Positions 50,901 through 59,453 are shown, counted from the first letter of the stretch. The stretch: 64,000 nt of DNA from JACVRN01 sp036403815 (GCA_036403815.1 DASWQH010000008.1:62001-126000), one strand, 5' to 3'. Notes: a model not told the origin generated them from the letters alone. Numbers and translations: made by a program.

Positions 50901-53032
50901 CGCCTTCGCCTAGCCCGGCGGCGAGTTGTTCGGTTGATACTAACGGCAACTACACCCTTAACTGGATATACGAAAGGCCAGCGGAAGGGCCTGCGCCCGT
51001 GGGCTTCCGCGTGCAGGAGGGAACGCGCACGGAAACGAAGTTCTTCGATAACGCAGATGAACCGCTTGTCGGCGGCGCTAACTCTAAATGGACTGGCAGC
51101 GCACAGTGGATTTCACAAATCAATCCTGACACGGGCAGCCCAGCTTATTATATTGCCGACACTGCGAATCAGAATGAGTCGCTGGCGATGGTCACGGCGG
51201 TCGTGCTGCCCGCGGGCGGAGCTACCTTAAGCTTCAACACCACGCAAGACCTGGAACCCAACTTCGATTACGGCTACGTGGAGATAAGTACGGACGGCGG
51301 CACTAATTACAACAGCGTCGCCACCTATACAGGCGCTTTCGGGGGAACGCGCATCATAGACATTTCGGCGTATGCGGGACAATCAATAAGGGTGCGCTTC
51401 CGTATGAAGAGCGACCTGCTGAACGACCCGCCACAGCCTTTAGGCTGGTACGTGGAAGACATCACTATCAGCTCGGACGACTTCCACACCATAGCGGATA
51501 CGGCTGCTACTGCGACTTCACTGAATATTACGGGTCGCACCAACGGCTCATACTTCTATCGCGTTGCCGGACTCTTCGACACGCCTTTAGGCATCGCGCC
51601 CGGCCCCTATAGCAACACACGCTGTGTTACTGTCACAGGCATTGCGTCGCCAACTCCGACTCCAACGCCGACTCCAACGCCGACTGCGACACCAACGCCG
51701 ACACCGAGTCCTACACCTGCGCCAACGCCGTCGCCTACACCGAGTCCGAGTCCGACACCTATACCTACACCTACACCGACTCCAACGCCGGGTGCTACAC
51801 CAACGCCAACACCAACACCAACTCCTACGCCTGCACCTACGCCGACTCCAACACCGGCATCTGCAACAGTAGGGTTGTCGGCAACCGTCTACACGGTTAA
51901 CGAAGCAATCGCGTCTGGAGTGGCGAGCATTACAGTCAATCGTACAGGCAGCACTTCCGGCGCATTCTCAGTCGATTATGCAACTTCTGACGCCGCAGGA
52001 TTAACACCATGCCAGAACAATAATTCCGGCTTTGCGTCAGAACGCTGCGACTATGCCACGCAGGTCGGCACTCTTCGCTTTGCCGCCGGAGAGACAACTA
52101 AGACCATACAGATTCCCATCACCAATGATGCCTACGTGGAGCCGTCTGAGAGTTTCTATATCGCTCTACGTAATGCACAGGGAGCAAGTCTTGGCACATC
52201 ATCGGCCACCATCACCATCCAGAGTGATGAACAGCAGACCGGCACCCAGAATCCCATCAACGATGTGTCGTTCTTCATCAGACAACTGTACGTGGATTTC
52301 TTAGGGCGCGTAGCAGAACAGAATGGGTTCGACTTCTGGTTTGGAAGAATGACCGACCCTAGTAAATGTACAGGACAGGCCGAACCCTGCGACCGCATAG
52401 ACACGGCCAAGCGTTTCTTCGAATCGGATGAATTTCAGGAGCGCGGATTTTATGTCTATCGTCTCTATGATGCAGGGTTGGGAAGATTCCCTAAGTACGC
52501 GGAGTTTGTCCCTGAAGTGGGGCGTCTCAATGGCGCGCAGACAGTTCCTGAGCAGAGGCTTGGCAAGGACGCCTACCTTCTGGATTTCATGAACAAGGCA
52601 GAGTTTCGTAGCTTGTATGACCAGTATTTGACTCCTGATCACGCACACGCTAAAGACGCTTCGAGTGCTGCCGCTTTTGTAGATGCCCTGTGTGCTAAGG
52701 CAGGAATTACGCCCGCAAGTCGTCAGACATTAATTGCTAACTTGCAGAATGGGACGCGAGACCCTGCGCACACGCTGGAGGATTTCATCCTGACACCGGA
52801 GATAGGCGGAGTCGGAACCCGTTACTATGACAGAGCACGTATAGTGATGCAGTACTTCGGGTTCCTGAGACGTGACCCGGAGACAGGAACGGATCAGGGA
52901 TTTGACTTCTGGTGGAATCGTCTAACGAAGCCGGAGTATGGTCACTTACATGATTACCGATGGATGGTGGGTGGATTCTTAAATTCCGACGAGTATAACT
53001 TCCGCTTCGCCTTCATCTCCGCCAGTCCATAA
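47975..53032 (+). CDS. Secreted subtilase with PA insert, Calx-beta and DUF4214 domains
   Basis: 1685 residues with a signal peptide (ALLALLLLTLCTIALCFSTTRPSEA). A prodomain-like region runs to about 180. The S8 catalytic triad is Asp252 (IAVIDSGIDW), His305 (FGHGTLVAS) and Ser704 (NGTSFSSP), with oxyanion Asn in AAAGNAGPG. A PA-type insert lies at about 510-640. Beta-sandwich modules follow, including one at about 1020-1170. Then comes a 70-residue Pro/Thr linker, a Calx-beta repeat (about 1300-1420) and a C-terminal DUF4214 region (FIRQLYVDFLGRVAEQNGFDFW). DUF4214 occurs in surface and S-layer-associated proteins. The ATG at 47975 is preferred over an upstream TTG. Probably a surface-attached protease. 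Confidence 0.93.
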   Translation: MKNSRPARRTALLALLLLTLCTIALCFSTTRPSEASNLVQSANQAATESSDSQQDSCPTCPAEPETFKQFRASVNGSVTPVIVELRDEPGVVRKVLAEQLGRKMSVDNLVAYSQQLREKQETFRASLPTRGVRALMREADVEQADGSVRHIEFRFHYLLNGFVAYVASDDLDKLRALPEVKKVYEPKPMYFLLDKAIDYTLGTQSDINTRRDSVYGANKEWSPVGGVGHPETPEAVKIDGFEGQGMNIAVIDSGIDWRHPMFGGTGLTTPAPRVSGQPETASDNKKVIYYYALSSPGKPTDDFGHGTLVASCAAGYKVDGTTPPNAGYGLGKDGVSGVGPVPNGATLHGTAPQARLMGYKVCGPAPQCLGDSELAMEDAASPFTIVGNSDGTKTVTTVSKPVADVINLSLGDTAGDPTSASAKAANNASLAGVIVVAAAGNAGPGASTLGAPSVGTLAISVAASLDPGSISVGGVLAPNQIPLETRAPVPGPSPETGAASDANTPQPNERQDINLFPVAGAGAIPDGSLSAHYVYVDETSGGPVPTSITNRIALVKGTGTFANIANAVAPLKPAAILIITSVESATALVVVGAIPTYTINPNDANYLLDIIDGTHNHTNTPHGTISQFPLRLSESVPLSQFNGSIAGFSSRGPEGNPNARYRAIKPDVAAPGVGIYGAAVPDGLQEATTGLSNPSGYVHANGTSFSSPITAGAMALIRQRVREELGLDTTDLSNAHYRSKRFDVVTVSRALLMNTSTNLRSGLGVAQADGTATASINEMGAGLINIDGALKAKAIMVAPTLLRTDEFTAPANDPPPGSDFDSANNLKVFIPSVSFGSVPVVGVNATVVRTHEIVIRDVTSGGGGGTYTLTFQNNRNTNVPGVTISFLAADGTTPTTTVTVPAGGQASFFVRIAVQGSQVAADPTELQWYVTATGSGAGKTLRMPFYYRAVKPDIANIAAPDQTAVTGTEQPAPSPSPSPSPAASCSVDTNGNYTLNWIYERPAEGPAPVGFRVQEGTRTETKFFDNADEPLVGGANSKWTGSAQWISQINPDTGSPAYYIADTANQNESLAMVTAVVLPAGGATLSFNTTQDLEPNFDYGYVEISTDGGTNYNSVATYTGAFGGTRIIDISAYAGQSIRVRFRMKSDLLNDPPQPLGWYVEDITISSDDFHTIADTAATATSLNITGRTNGSYFYRVAGLFDTPLGIAPGPYSNTRCVTVTGIASPTPTPTPTPTPTATPTPTPSPTPAPTPSPTPSPSPTPIPTPTPTPTPGATPTPTPTPTPTPAPTPTPTPASATVGLSATVYTVNEAIASGVASITVNRTGSTSGAFSVDYATSDAAGLTPCQNNNSGFASERCDYATQVGTLRFAAGETTKTIQIPITNDAYVEPSESFYIALRNAQGASLGTSSATITIQSDEQQTGTQNPINDVSFFIRQLYVDFLGRVAEQNGFDFWFGRMTDPSKCTGQAEPCDRIDTAKRFFESDEFQERGFYVYRLYDAGLGRFPKYAEFVPEVGRLNGAQTVPEQRLGKDAYLLDFMNKAEFRSLYDQYLTPDHAHAKDASSAAAFVDALCAKAGITPASRQTLIANLQNGTRDPAHTLEDFILTPEIGGVGTRYYDRARIVMQYFGFLRRDPETGTDQGFDFWWNRLTKPEYGHLHDYRWMVGGFLNSDEYNFRFAFISASP
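51651..51862 (+). repeat. Pro/Thr-coding hexamer tract inside the subtilase
   Basis: Imperfect tandem (CCNACN)n coding for alternating Pro-Thr with some Ser, Ala and Gly, about 70 residues. It forms the extended linker between the beta-sandwich modules and Calx-beta. Such tracts are prone to length change by slippage. Confidence 0.9.
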
Positions 53033-53134
53033 GGTGGAAGGAGACCACTAAAAGCTGCGTGGCCTCTCTCTCTTGAGTATGGAAGTAGATTACTTCATCG
53101 GTAGCTTCGGGACACCGGCAGCACTTAAAGGAGT

Positions 53135-53166
53135 GGGTGAGTCTGACAACTCACCCGCTTCTCTTT
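53135..53166 (+). terminator. Terminator of the subtilase gene
   Basis: The hairpin GGGTGAGT...ACTCACCC has a 6-nt loop and is followed by CGCTTCTCTTTTT. It lies about 100 bp past the stop codon at 53032. Confidence 0.7.
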
Positions 53167-53275
53167 TTCAGCCTCAAGCAGTTTTCTTGATAAATAGCCG
53201 CGCAGCAGGTTAGATATCAGGCATGAGCGTGCTGGACTAGGTCTTGTTCCATCTGTTAACTTTGACTCAACACGT

Positions 53276-53351
53276 GCTCCCGTAGCTCAGTGGATAGAGC
53301 ACCTGCCTCCTAAGCAGGGGGCCGCAGGTTCAAGTCCTGCCGGGGGCACCA
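53276..53351 (+). tRNA. tRNA-Arg (anticodon CCT)
   Basis: Cloverleaf: acceptor GCTCCCG/CGGGGGC with one G-U pair, D arm GCTC...GAGC, anticodon stem CCTGC/GCAGG with loop CTCCTAA (anticodon CCT, reading AGG), T arm GCAGG-TTCAAGT-CCTGC, discriminator A and encoded CCA (53349-53351). No attachment-site repeat of its 3' end was seen in the window. Confidence 0.95.
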
Positions 53352-53411
53352 TTTTCAATTAGTCAATATTGCCTTTAGCTTCTCTTTCATCTTTCTTAGT
53401 AATGCACGAGC

Positions 53412-54809
53412 TTGAAAAACTACAGGCTTGAAATTTTCCTCTTTCTACTTGTGTGGCTCGTCTATGGCTTGACGATTAATTCGCGTAATCTTGAGGCCTT
53501 TAATCTTCAGCAGATGGGGGTAGAGGCGATTGTCGAGCGCGGTAGCTTTTATGTCGAAGGCTCAAGGTCGCCGAAGTTGCAGCCGCTCGGAGATGTCTTC
53601 GTTTATCAGGGGCACAAGTACGCGGCGAAGCAGCCGGGACAGTTCATGACGGGCGCTCTCTGTTATTTTTTCCTGCACCTCTTCGGTCTCGATTACATTA
53701 ACAATTACCTGATGACCTCGGCGCTGGTGACCTTCTTCACCGCTTCGCTCATGACGGCGCTTGCCGCAGTTGCGCTTTACCGCCTGGCGCTCGCGATGGC
53801 TAAAGACGGCTCGTCACGATTCTGGCCGCTCCTGACGGCGCTTCTTTACGCGTTTGCGACGACCATGTTCCCGTACGCAGGCATAGCGCATCACGACGCT
53901 ATTGCATCCGCTTTCGTAATCATAGCCTTCTACTTTGCGTTTCGTCTGACGCGCGACTCTGAAGATGTACGTAAGCCCCTTCTCTTAGCGTTCGTCTCGG
54001 GCGCGTTTCTGGGGTTGACGGTGACGACCTCTATGCTGGTCTTCTGGCCTGCGATTGCCGTCTGCCTGTACACACTCTCGCTCATGCGCTTTTCCAGGCT
54101 GCCTTATTTTCTTCTGGGCGGTGTCGTGGGGCTTGCGCCGCTTCTGATTTACGACGCGGTTAACTTCGGCAACCCCTTCCTGCTACCGAACGTCGCGGGA
54201 AATTATTCGGACACTTTCTTTCATCTGAGCCTGGATAATTTCACGGACAAGCTGGGCTTTTACCTGAAATGGACGATTTTGTACGCGCCGGTTCTCTTGA
54301 TAGGGCTGGCGGGATTGAGCAGGCTCCCACGTTCTTTCAGAAGAGAGAAGCTGGCGGCGTTGGGTGCTGTCGTTATTCTCTGCGCGTACATCTTCAACAT
54401 AGACACGGTCGGGACTTGCCAGTATGGCCCAAGATACCTGCTGCCCGCGATGGCCTTCGGCTGTCTGGGGTTGGTTGGCTTCAGCTATCTGGAATCAAGC
54501 GGCGCGCGTTTGAGTTGGAGCGTTCTGATTGTGCTGGTGGGCTTGCTCTCGATAATAGTCAATGCCGTCGGCGCGGTGGGGGGCGCGATGTACTGCGATC
54601 TGGCGCGGCACGCCTTCTGGCCTCATCTCTCAAGCATACGGCGCGGCGAGTGGGGAACATTCCCGCTCCTTTCGTGGCTCTTTATTCCGGCGTTGATGTG
54701 CGTCTATTCGTTCGTGAAGCTTCTCATCACTGTTGAAGCGCAACCGAAAGAGCTATCAGCCACTGCGCGGCAAAGTAAGTCGAAAGGATTAGAAGCTGAG
54801 CGCTCTTGA
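53412..54809 (+). CDS. Polytopic membrane protein, GT-C glycosyltransferase-like
   Basis: 465 residues with about ten to eleven membrane spans. After the first helix (LEIFLFLLVWLVYGL) there is an extracytoplasmic loop (LQQMGVEAIVERGSFYVEG...). IAHHDAIASAFVIIAFYFAFRLTRD follows further on. This resembles the dolichyl-phosphate-mannose mannosyltransferase/ArnT type, but I cannot place the acidic catalytic motif with certainty. The start is TTG at 53412 with no good RBS. Its 3' end overlaps the convergent YhhN gene by 83 bp. Likely transfers a sugar from a polyprenyl carrier to a cell-surface acceptor. Confidence 0.7.
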   Translation: MKNYRLEIFLFLLVWLVYGLTINSRNLEAFNLQQMGVEAIVERGSFYVEGSRSPKLQPLGDVFVYQGHKYAAKQPGQFMTGALCYFFLHLFGLDYINNYLMTSALVTFFTASLMTALAAVALYRLALAMAKDGSSRFWPLLTALLYAFATTMFPYAGIAHHDAIASAFVIIAFYFAFRLTRDSEDVRKPLLLAFVSGAFLGLTVTTSMLVFWPAIAVCLYTLSLMRFSRLPYFLLGGVVGLAPLLIYDAVNFGNPFLLPNVAGNYSDTFFHLSLDNFTDKLGFYLKWTILYAPVLLIGLAGLSRLPRSFRREKLAALGAVVILCAYIFNIDTVGTCQYGPRYLLPAMAFGCLGLVGFSYLESSGARLSWSVLIVLVGLLSIIVNAVGAVGGAMYCDLARHAFWPHLSSIRRGEWGTFPLLSWLFIPALMCVYSFVKLLITVEAQPKELSATARQSKSKGLEAERS

Positions 54810-55362
54810 ATGAGCGGCGAAAGCGGTTTAAGGCCAGTATCGAATCCGAAGCCGCGAACAGGCACGCGCCTGCGAAGGCCAGCAGGCTCGCAGTCGTCCA
54901 CACATTTACACACCTGTTCGACGCCTGCCACACCATCAAAAGTATCACCAGCATGTAGACCACGACCGGCAGTTTCATCTTGCCCAAAGTAGGCAAGAGC
55001 AGCCGCAGCATCAGGCCGCCGTAAAACAGAAGCGCAATTGTAGCGAGTAGTGACGGGCGACCGAGCGCGCCGTCCAAAGTGAACGCAGCGATGTAAAAGA
55101 GATGCGCGATTAGGAAACTGACCAGCCCCGGAATGAAGCGGTCTCTGGGGAGCATCAAAAAAATGTCGCCCGCCAGCGAGAAGAGCAGCCCCGCGACTAT
55201 CAGGTACTTGTAGAGAGAAGACGGCGCAGAAAGCGCAATCGCAATGATGAGAATGACCGTCAGCGGCTTGAAGACATAAATGCTGCGTCGCGCCCCCCCA
55301 TACTCCGCCACAATATGAAGCACGGCGGAGACGGCAGCCAGTATGGTCAGAGCGACAATCAT
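54727..55362 (-). CDS. YhhN family membrane protein (lysoplasmalogenase-like)
   Basis: 211 residues with eight predicted membrane helices. FKPLTVILIIAIAL, GLLFSLAGDIFLMLP (with the family Asp) and FAASDSILALNRFR, then SAQLLILSTYFAAQWLIA, are the conserved YhhN/TMEM86 segments. TMEM86B hydrolyses lysoplasmalogen; bacterial members are less studied. The frame is open to 55413, but that part is heptad-repeat sequence, so I take the ATG at 55362. The 3' end overlaps the convergent GT-C-like gene by 83 bp. Confidence 0.88.
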   Translation of the reverse strand: MIVALTILAAVSAVLHIVAEYGGARRSIYVFKPLTVILIIAIALSAPSSLYKYLIVAGLLFSLAGDIFLMLPRDRFIPGLVSFLIAHLFYIAAFTLDGALGRPSLLATIALLFYGGLMLRLLLPTLGKMKLPVVVYMLVILLMVWQASNRCVNVWTTASLLAFAGACLFAASDSILALNRFRRSFKSAQLLILSTYFAAQWLIALSVALQQ

Positions 55363-55366
55363 AAGA

Positions 55367-55487
55367 AAATGCAAAATTAAAAAGGAAGGACACGCTCTTA
55401 GAGCGTGAATCAAAGATTAAATTCTTGAATCTAATTCAAAGCGAAGCTTTGTCCTTACTTTTGCGTTTTTAATTTTACCTTTTAATT
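55367..55487. repeat. Heptad-repeat hairpin (AAAATTA type) with inner palindrome
   Basis: Left arm AAAATGC/AAAATTA/AAAAGGA/AGGAC (55367-55391). The right arm (55451-55487) reads TTTTGCG/TTTTTAA/TTTTACC/TTTTAAT, the heptad-aligned complement. The loop holds CACGCTCTTAGAGCGTG and AAAGCGAAGCTTT. It fills the gap between the TPR gene stop (55490) and the YhhN gene. Confidence 0.82.
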
Positions 55488-55489
55488 CC

Positions 55490-57376
55490 TCAGGTGATTC
55501 TTTGCGGCGGCTCTTTCTGGTTAATCAGGACGTAGAGCTGCTGTGCAAGACGCGGGTTGAGCGTCTGTAAGATTTGATATTCCTCCATAGCGCCCTTTTT
55601 GTTCCTCATCTGAATATAGGCGTAGCCCAGATTGAAGTGTGCTCCGGCATAGTCTGGCTTCAGTCGTATGGCCTGCTTGTGCTCTTCCACAGCCTCTTTC
55701 CAACGCTGCAAGCCTCCGAAGGCGTAGCCCAGATTGTTATGTGCTTCAGGCCAGTCGGGCTTCAGGCGCACAGCTTCTTTGAAAGCATCCAAGGCTTCCT
55801 GAAAGCGACCGAGCCTGCCGTAAGTGATGCCTATGTTGAAGCGTGCTATCAAAAGATCAGGCTTGAGTCGAAGCGACTGCTGCAAAGGCTCTACGGCTTC
55901 TTTGAACCTGTTCAGGTTGTTATATGCCCAGCCCAGATTGCTGTAGGCTTCTGCATAATCAGGCTTGAGAGTGATAGCCTGTTTCGCAGCCTCCGCAGCT
56001 TCATTCCAACGCTTCAGCCTACCTAGAGCATAGGCCAGGTTGTTGTAGCTTTCGGCGTCCGTCTTCTGAAGCCTGACCGCCTGGCGATAAGCCTCAGCCG
56101 CTTCCGCATAGCGCGACTGTTTAGTGAGCGCCAGCCCCAGATTCCTGTAGGCTTCCTGATTATCCGGGCTGAGGCTGATGGCCTGTCTGTAAGCTTCGGA
56201 CGCTTCCTTATAACGCTCCATCTTCATATAAGCGTCGCCCAGGTTGTCGTAAGCTTCCGCGTAGTTTGTCTTCAGGCGAATCGCCTCGCGGTAAGAATTC
56301 ACGGCCTTGTCGTAATGGTTGGCGTTGTAATGCGCCACGCCCAGATCATAGTAGGCTTCCGTGTAATCGGGTTTCTGCCGCACCGCCTCTTCGTAAGCCG
56401 CCATAGCCTCCGTGTACTGCGCCAGCGCGTCATAGGCGTTGCCCATGTTGTAGTAAGCTTCCGGGAAGTTTGCCTTCACACGCACCGCCTGACGATAGGC
56501 ATCAACGGCCTCGTTGTAGCGCTTCAGATTGTCATAGGCCAGACCCAGATAATTGAGCGCGTCAGCATCCTGTGCATTAGTGCGCGCGGCCTGCTTCAAA
56601 GGCTCAACGGCCTCGTCAAAGCGACCCAGCCTGTAAAGCGTCATGCCCAGATTGTGATGTGCCGAAGAGAGCGCGGGCTGTAGACGCACGGCCTCTCTGT
56701 ATGCTGTGACGGCATCCGCGTCGCGGTTGAGGCTCACGTTCGCGTCGCCCATGCCGTTGAAGGCTTCGGCCCACGTAGGCTTCAAGCGCGCAGCAGTCTT
56801 GTAAGCATTCAGCGCCTCTTCATAACGCGCCAGATTGAAGAGAGCGTCGCCCATGCTGTTGTGTGCTTCGGCGTAGCTCGGTTTGAGCTTCACGGCCTGC
56901 TGGTAAGCTTGCAAGGCTTTCTCGTTCTGACCGGCTTCCAGATAATCATCGCCCTGATCGTTATATGCTTCGGCTGTGGTGCTGCTGGCGGCGGCTCGCT
57001 CCGCAGCCTCTCTACGTGCGCGACGCTCAGCACGCGCCTGCGCCGTCTCGCGTGCGATTCGCTCCGCCTCGCGCTTCTTCTTCAGAGCCGCACGCTGGCT
57101 AGCCTCCTGTGCGCGCTCCTCAGCCTCTCGCGCAGCACGCGCGGTAGCGGCACGCGCGGCTGAAGACGACTTCTCATCGTTTCGGACGGCACGGCGCGTA
57201 GGCTGGCGGCGTTTGGTGACCGTTTCGCTCACGATGCCTGCGCCGCCCGTAAGGTCTTCATCGGCGCTCGCGCCGCCGGATATGTCCTGCTGCGCCCTCA
57301 ACGGCAGCACGCACATGTTCAAGACCAGAGCAAGCGCTATGAAAATCGCGCGTAATGGGATAGACGGACGTATCAC
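55490..57376 (-). CDS. Exported protein with 14 contiguous TPRs
   Basis: 628 residues. A signal peptide (LRAIFIALALVLNMCVLPLRAQQ) is followed by an Ala/Arg/Glu-rich helical segment (about 60-135). Then come fourteen uninterrupted 34-residue tetratricopeptide repeats (about 135-610), each of the form AEAYxNLGxAYxxLxRYxEAxxAYxxAxxLKPxx. The array makes about two superhelical turns and should bind a partner protein in the periplasm or at the surface. The start is GTG with GAGGTG 5 nt upstream. Monocistronic; the partner is unknown. Confidence 0.92.
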   Translation of the reverse strand: MIRPSIPLRAIFIALALVLNMCVLPLRAQQDISGGASADEDLTGGAGIVSETVTKRRQPTRRAVRNDEKSSSAARAATARAAREAEERAQEASQRAALKKKREAERIARETAQARAERRARREAAERAAASSTTAEAYNDQGDDYLEAGQNEKALQAYQQAVKLKPSYAEAHNSMGDALFNLARYEEALNAYKTAARLKPTWAEAFNGMGDANVSLNRDADAVTAYREAVRLQPALSSAHHNLGMTLYRLGRFDEAVEPLKQAARTNAQDADALNYLGLAYDNLKRYNEAVDAYRQAVRVKANFPEAYYNMGNAYDALAQYTEAMAAYEEAVRQKPDYTEAYYDLGVAHYNANHYDKAVNSYREAIRLKTNYAEAYDNLGDAYMKMERYKEASEAYRQAISLSPDNQEAYRNLGLALTKQSRYAEAAEAYRQAVRLQKTDAESYNNLAYALGRLKRWNEAAEAAKQAITLKPDYAEAYSNLGWAYNNLNRFKEAVEPLQQSLRLKPDLLIARFNIGITYGRLGRFQEALDAFKEAVRLKPDWPEAHNNLGYAFGGLQRWKEAVEEHKQAIRLKPDYAGAHFNLGYAYIQMRNKKGAMEEYQILQTLNPRLAQQLYVLINQKEPPQRIT

Positions 57377-57429
57377 TTCTTCACCTCTTCGCCTTCAACA
57401 TTCTTTTTTATATCAAAGCACCCGTTTAG

Positions 57430-57618
57430 TTGCGCCGAAGGCGCACGCAGAAGGTAGCCAGACGTGCAACGTCTGGTAGTAATCAACAAGTTGTTTTTTT
57501 GCGCTCTGGAGGAGCGCACCGGATACTTCTCTACGCGCCTCCGGCGCGGAAAATATTAATGCACTTAATTCCAGACGTTGCACGTCTGGCTACCTTCTAG
57601 TTGCCGCTCTCGCGGCAA
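57430..57618. repeat. Nested palindrome cluster (CCAGACG...CGTCTGG type)
   Basis: A perfect 27-bp inverted pair, 57450-57476 with 57571-57597, reads GAAGGTAGCCAGACG onward and itself contains the palindrome CCAGACGTGCAACGTCTGG with GTAG at its foot. Outside lie GCGCCGAAGGCGC and TTGCCGCTCTCGCGGCAA. Inside lie GCGCTCTGGAGGAGCGC and GCGCCTCCGGCGCG. The rest of 57377-57691 holds nothing else. Confidence 0.88.
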
Positions 57619-57691
57619 TAAAGCATTTTCAAACAGCTTCTCAGGATTAGCACTATACCTTTCCAGTTCTTAAAGAAAACCTTTTTAAGCC

Positions 57692-58435
57692 CTATTTCGC
57701 AACGGAAAGTTCCGGCTCACCTTCGCGCAAGCCCAGCTCGTCCAGGATTGTCTTGACGGTGTTAACAACCGTCGGATGCGTAGGGTCGCGCGGGCGCTCC
57801 ACCTCGACGCGCAGCTCGTTGATAAGACGCGCGGGTCTTTCAGAAAGAACGAGGATGCGGTCTGCGAGTTGCGCTGCCTCTTCTATGTCGTGCGTGACGA
57901 AGACGACCGTGCGCGGGCGCTCCGTCAAAACTCTAACCAGCATGCGGCGCATCCGCAGGCGCGTTTGATAATCAAGAGACGAGAACGGCTCGTCCATCAA
58001 AAGCACATCGGTTTCTCCGGCCAAGGCACGCGCAAGCTCTACACGCTGGCGCATGCCGCCCGAAAGCTGGTGCGGGTAATGCTCCGCGAATCCGTCCAGT
58101 CGAATCAAACTCAGCAGGTCTTTCAATTGCGCCTGCCGCTGCTTTTCATACGCAAGGTGGCGCAAGCCCAGGGCTATGTTCTCTCTGACCGTGAGCCAGG
58201 GGAAAAGTCCGTCGCTCTGATAAACCATGCGCGTTCGCCCTGCGCGGTTGACGACGCCGGAAGTGGGTTTGAGAAAACCGGACAGAAGATTCAGCAGCGT
58301 AGTCTTGCCGCAGCCGGAAGGCCCTACGACCGCTACGAATTCGCCGCGCTCTATCTCTACAGAGAGGTCTTCAAAGACCGCGCTCGCGCCGTAAGAGTGC
58401 GAGACATTTATCAGGCTTAGTGGTTTATCGCTCAT
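57692..58435 (-). CDS. ABC importer ATPase (nitrate/sulfonate/taurine type)
   Basis: 247 residues. Walker A is GPSGCGKTTLL, the signature motif is LSGGMRQRVELARALA, Walker B is VLLMDEPFSSLD, and the H-loop is VFVTHDIEEAAQLADRI. The D-loop SSLDYQTRLRMRR and overall sequence fit the SsuB/TauB/NrtC group. It energises uptake by the permease encoded just upstream, with which it overlaps by 11 bp. No substrate-binding protein is encoded next to the pair, so the substrate cannot be inferred from context. Confidence 0.93.
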   Translation of the reverse strand: MSDKPLSLINVSHSYGASAVFEDLSVEIERGEFVAVVGPSGCGKTTLLNLLSGFLKPTSGVVNRAGRTRMVYQSDGLFPWLTVRENIALGLRHLAYEKQRQAQLKDLLSLIRLDGFAEHYPHQLSGGMRQRVELARALAGETDVLLMDEPFSSLDYQTRLRMRRMLVRVLTERPRTVVFVTHDIEEAAQLADRILVLSERPARLINELRVEVERPRDPTHPTVVNTVKTILDELGLREGEPELSVAK

Positions 58436-59213
58436 ATCCCCAGCGCACGTTCGGCAGTCTGGTCAATCGCACGAGCAGTCGGTCAAGCAGTACGCCTATG
58501 ATGCCTATGACTATCATGCCGCAGACCAGCAGGTCGGTTCTGAGTCCGTTGCGCGCGTCCCAGATGGCGAAGCCAAGGCCGTCGCGCCCCGCTATCATTT
58601 CGGCTGCGACCACGACGAGCCATGCGACCCCCGCCGTGACGCGCAGCGCCGTGATGATTTGCGGCATGATGGCCGGAAGCGTCACGTTCCATAGCAGCCG
58701 CCAGCCATGAAAGCCGTAATCCGCCGCGACGCGAAAGTAGACGGAAGGAATATTTGCCACAGCCGCTATGACTGCCAACACCAGCGAAAAGAATGTCGCC
58801 ATGAAGATTAGAAAGACCACAGGCAAATCGCCCACGCCGAACCATAGAATGGCAAACGGAATCCACGCCAGAGGCGAGAGGCTGCGAAAGAAATTCACGG
58901 CAGGCAACAAGGCAGCACGCGCCGCTGCGTATTGTCCAAGCCATAGCCCCAACGGAATGCTCAACACGACGGCCAGCACGAAGCCCATACTGACGCGAAA
59001 GAGCGATGCAACCAGATCGTTCCAGAGCCTTCCCGTACGTATCTCTTCTCTGAAGCCGTAGAGCACATCCAGAGGAGAAGGGAAGGCGGATTTCGGGAAA
59101 ACGTGAAGCGCTGAGAGCGTGCCCCACAAAGCTACAAAAACAAGGGCAACGCCGAGCGGCAGTAGATATGTGCGTGTAAAGGACGATTCGTCTTTCACTT
59201 CAGAGCGATTCAA
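58425..59213 (-). CDS. ABC importer permease (SsuC/TauC-like)
   Basis: 262 residues with about six membrane spans and the binding-protein-dependent permease (BPD) motif near AADYGFHGWRLLWNVTLPAIMPQI, where the EAA-loop Glu is replaced. FPSPLDVLYGFREEIRTGRLWNDLVASLFRV is the characteristic start of this sub-family. The start is TTG at 59213; GTG at 59198 is an alternative. It is the first gene of a two-gene operon with the ATPase. Likely imports an aliphatic sulfonate, nitrate, taurine or thiamine-precursor-like solute. Confidence 0.9.
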   Translation of the reverse strand: MNRSEVKDESSFTRTYLLPLGVALVFVALWGTLSALHVFPKSAFPSPLDVLYGFREEIRTGRLWNDLVASLFRVSMGFVLAVVLSIPLGLWLGQYAAARAALLPAVNFFRSLSPLAWIPFAILWFGVGDLPVVFLIFMATFFSLVLAVIAAVANIPSVYFRVAADYGFHGWRLLWNVTLPAIMPQIITALRVTAGVAWLVVVAAEMIAGRDGLGFAIWDARNGLRTDLLVCGMIVIGIIGVLLDRLLVRLTRLPNVRWGYER

Positions 59214-59327
59214 TCATGAAAAATGTGCGCGTGCCAAGAGCAACGGGCGGGGAGTGCCTGAAGACCTGTGCTTTAGGTTGCGCTGCGCGAAGTCTGTTAC
59301 AATCCGCGACGCGTGCAGGCTCTCTTT

Positions 59328-59387
59328 ATCAGCTTCTCAAGTCGGCTTGAGAAGCTGATACGGTAATGCAGGCAGCACGGCCTGCAT
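59328..59387. repeat. Two tandem hairpins
   Basis: A 13-bp stem ATCAGCTTCTCAA/TTGAGAAGCTGAT with a 6-nt loop (59328-59359), followed by an 8-bp stem ATGCAGGC/GCCTGCAT (59366-59387). They lie between the permease start and the zinc-ribbon gene at 59454, in a divergent region, so their role is unclear. Confidence 0.7.
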
Positions 59388-59453
59388 CTTTATACCATAA
59401 GTATCGAGCACGTTCTTCAAACTTACACCCTCTGAAGAAACGGAGATGGACAA

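Noticed and set aside
53276..53351. tRNA-Arg(CCT) as the attachment site of an integrative element
   Set aside because: No integrase gene and no repeated 3' tRNA segment are found in the window on either side.
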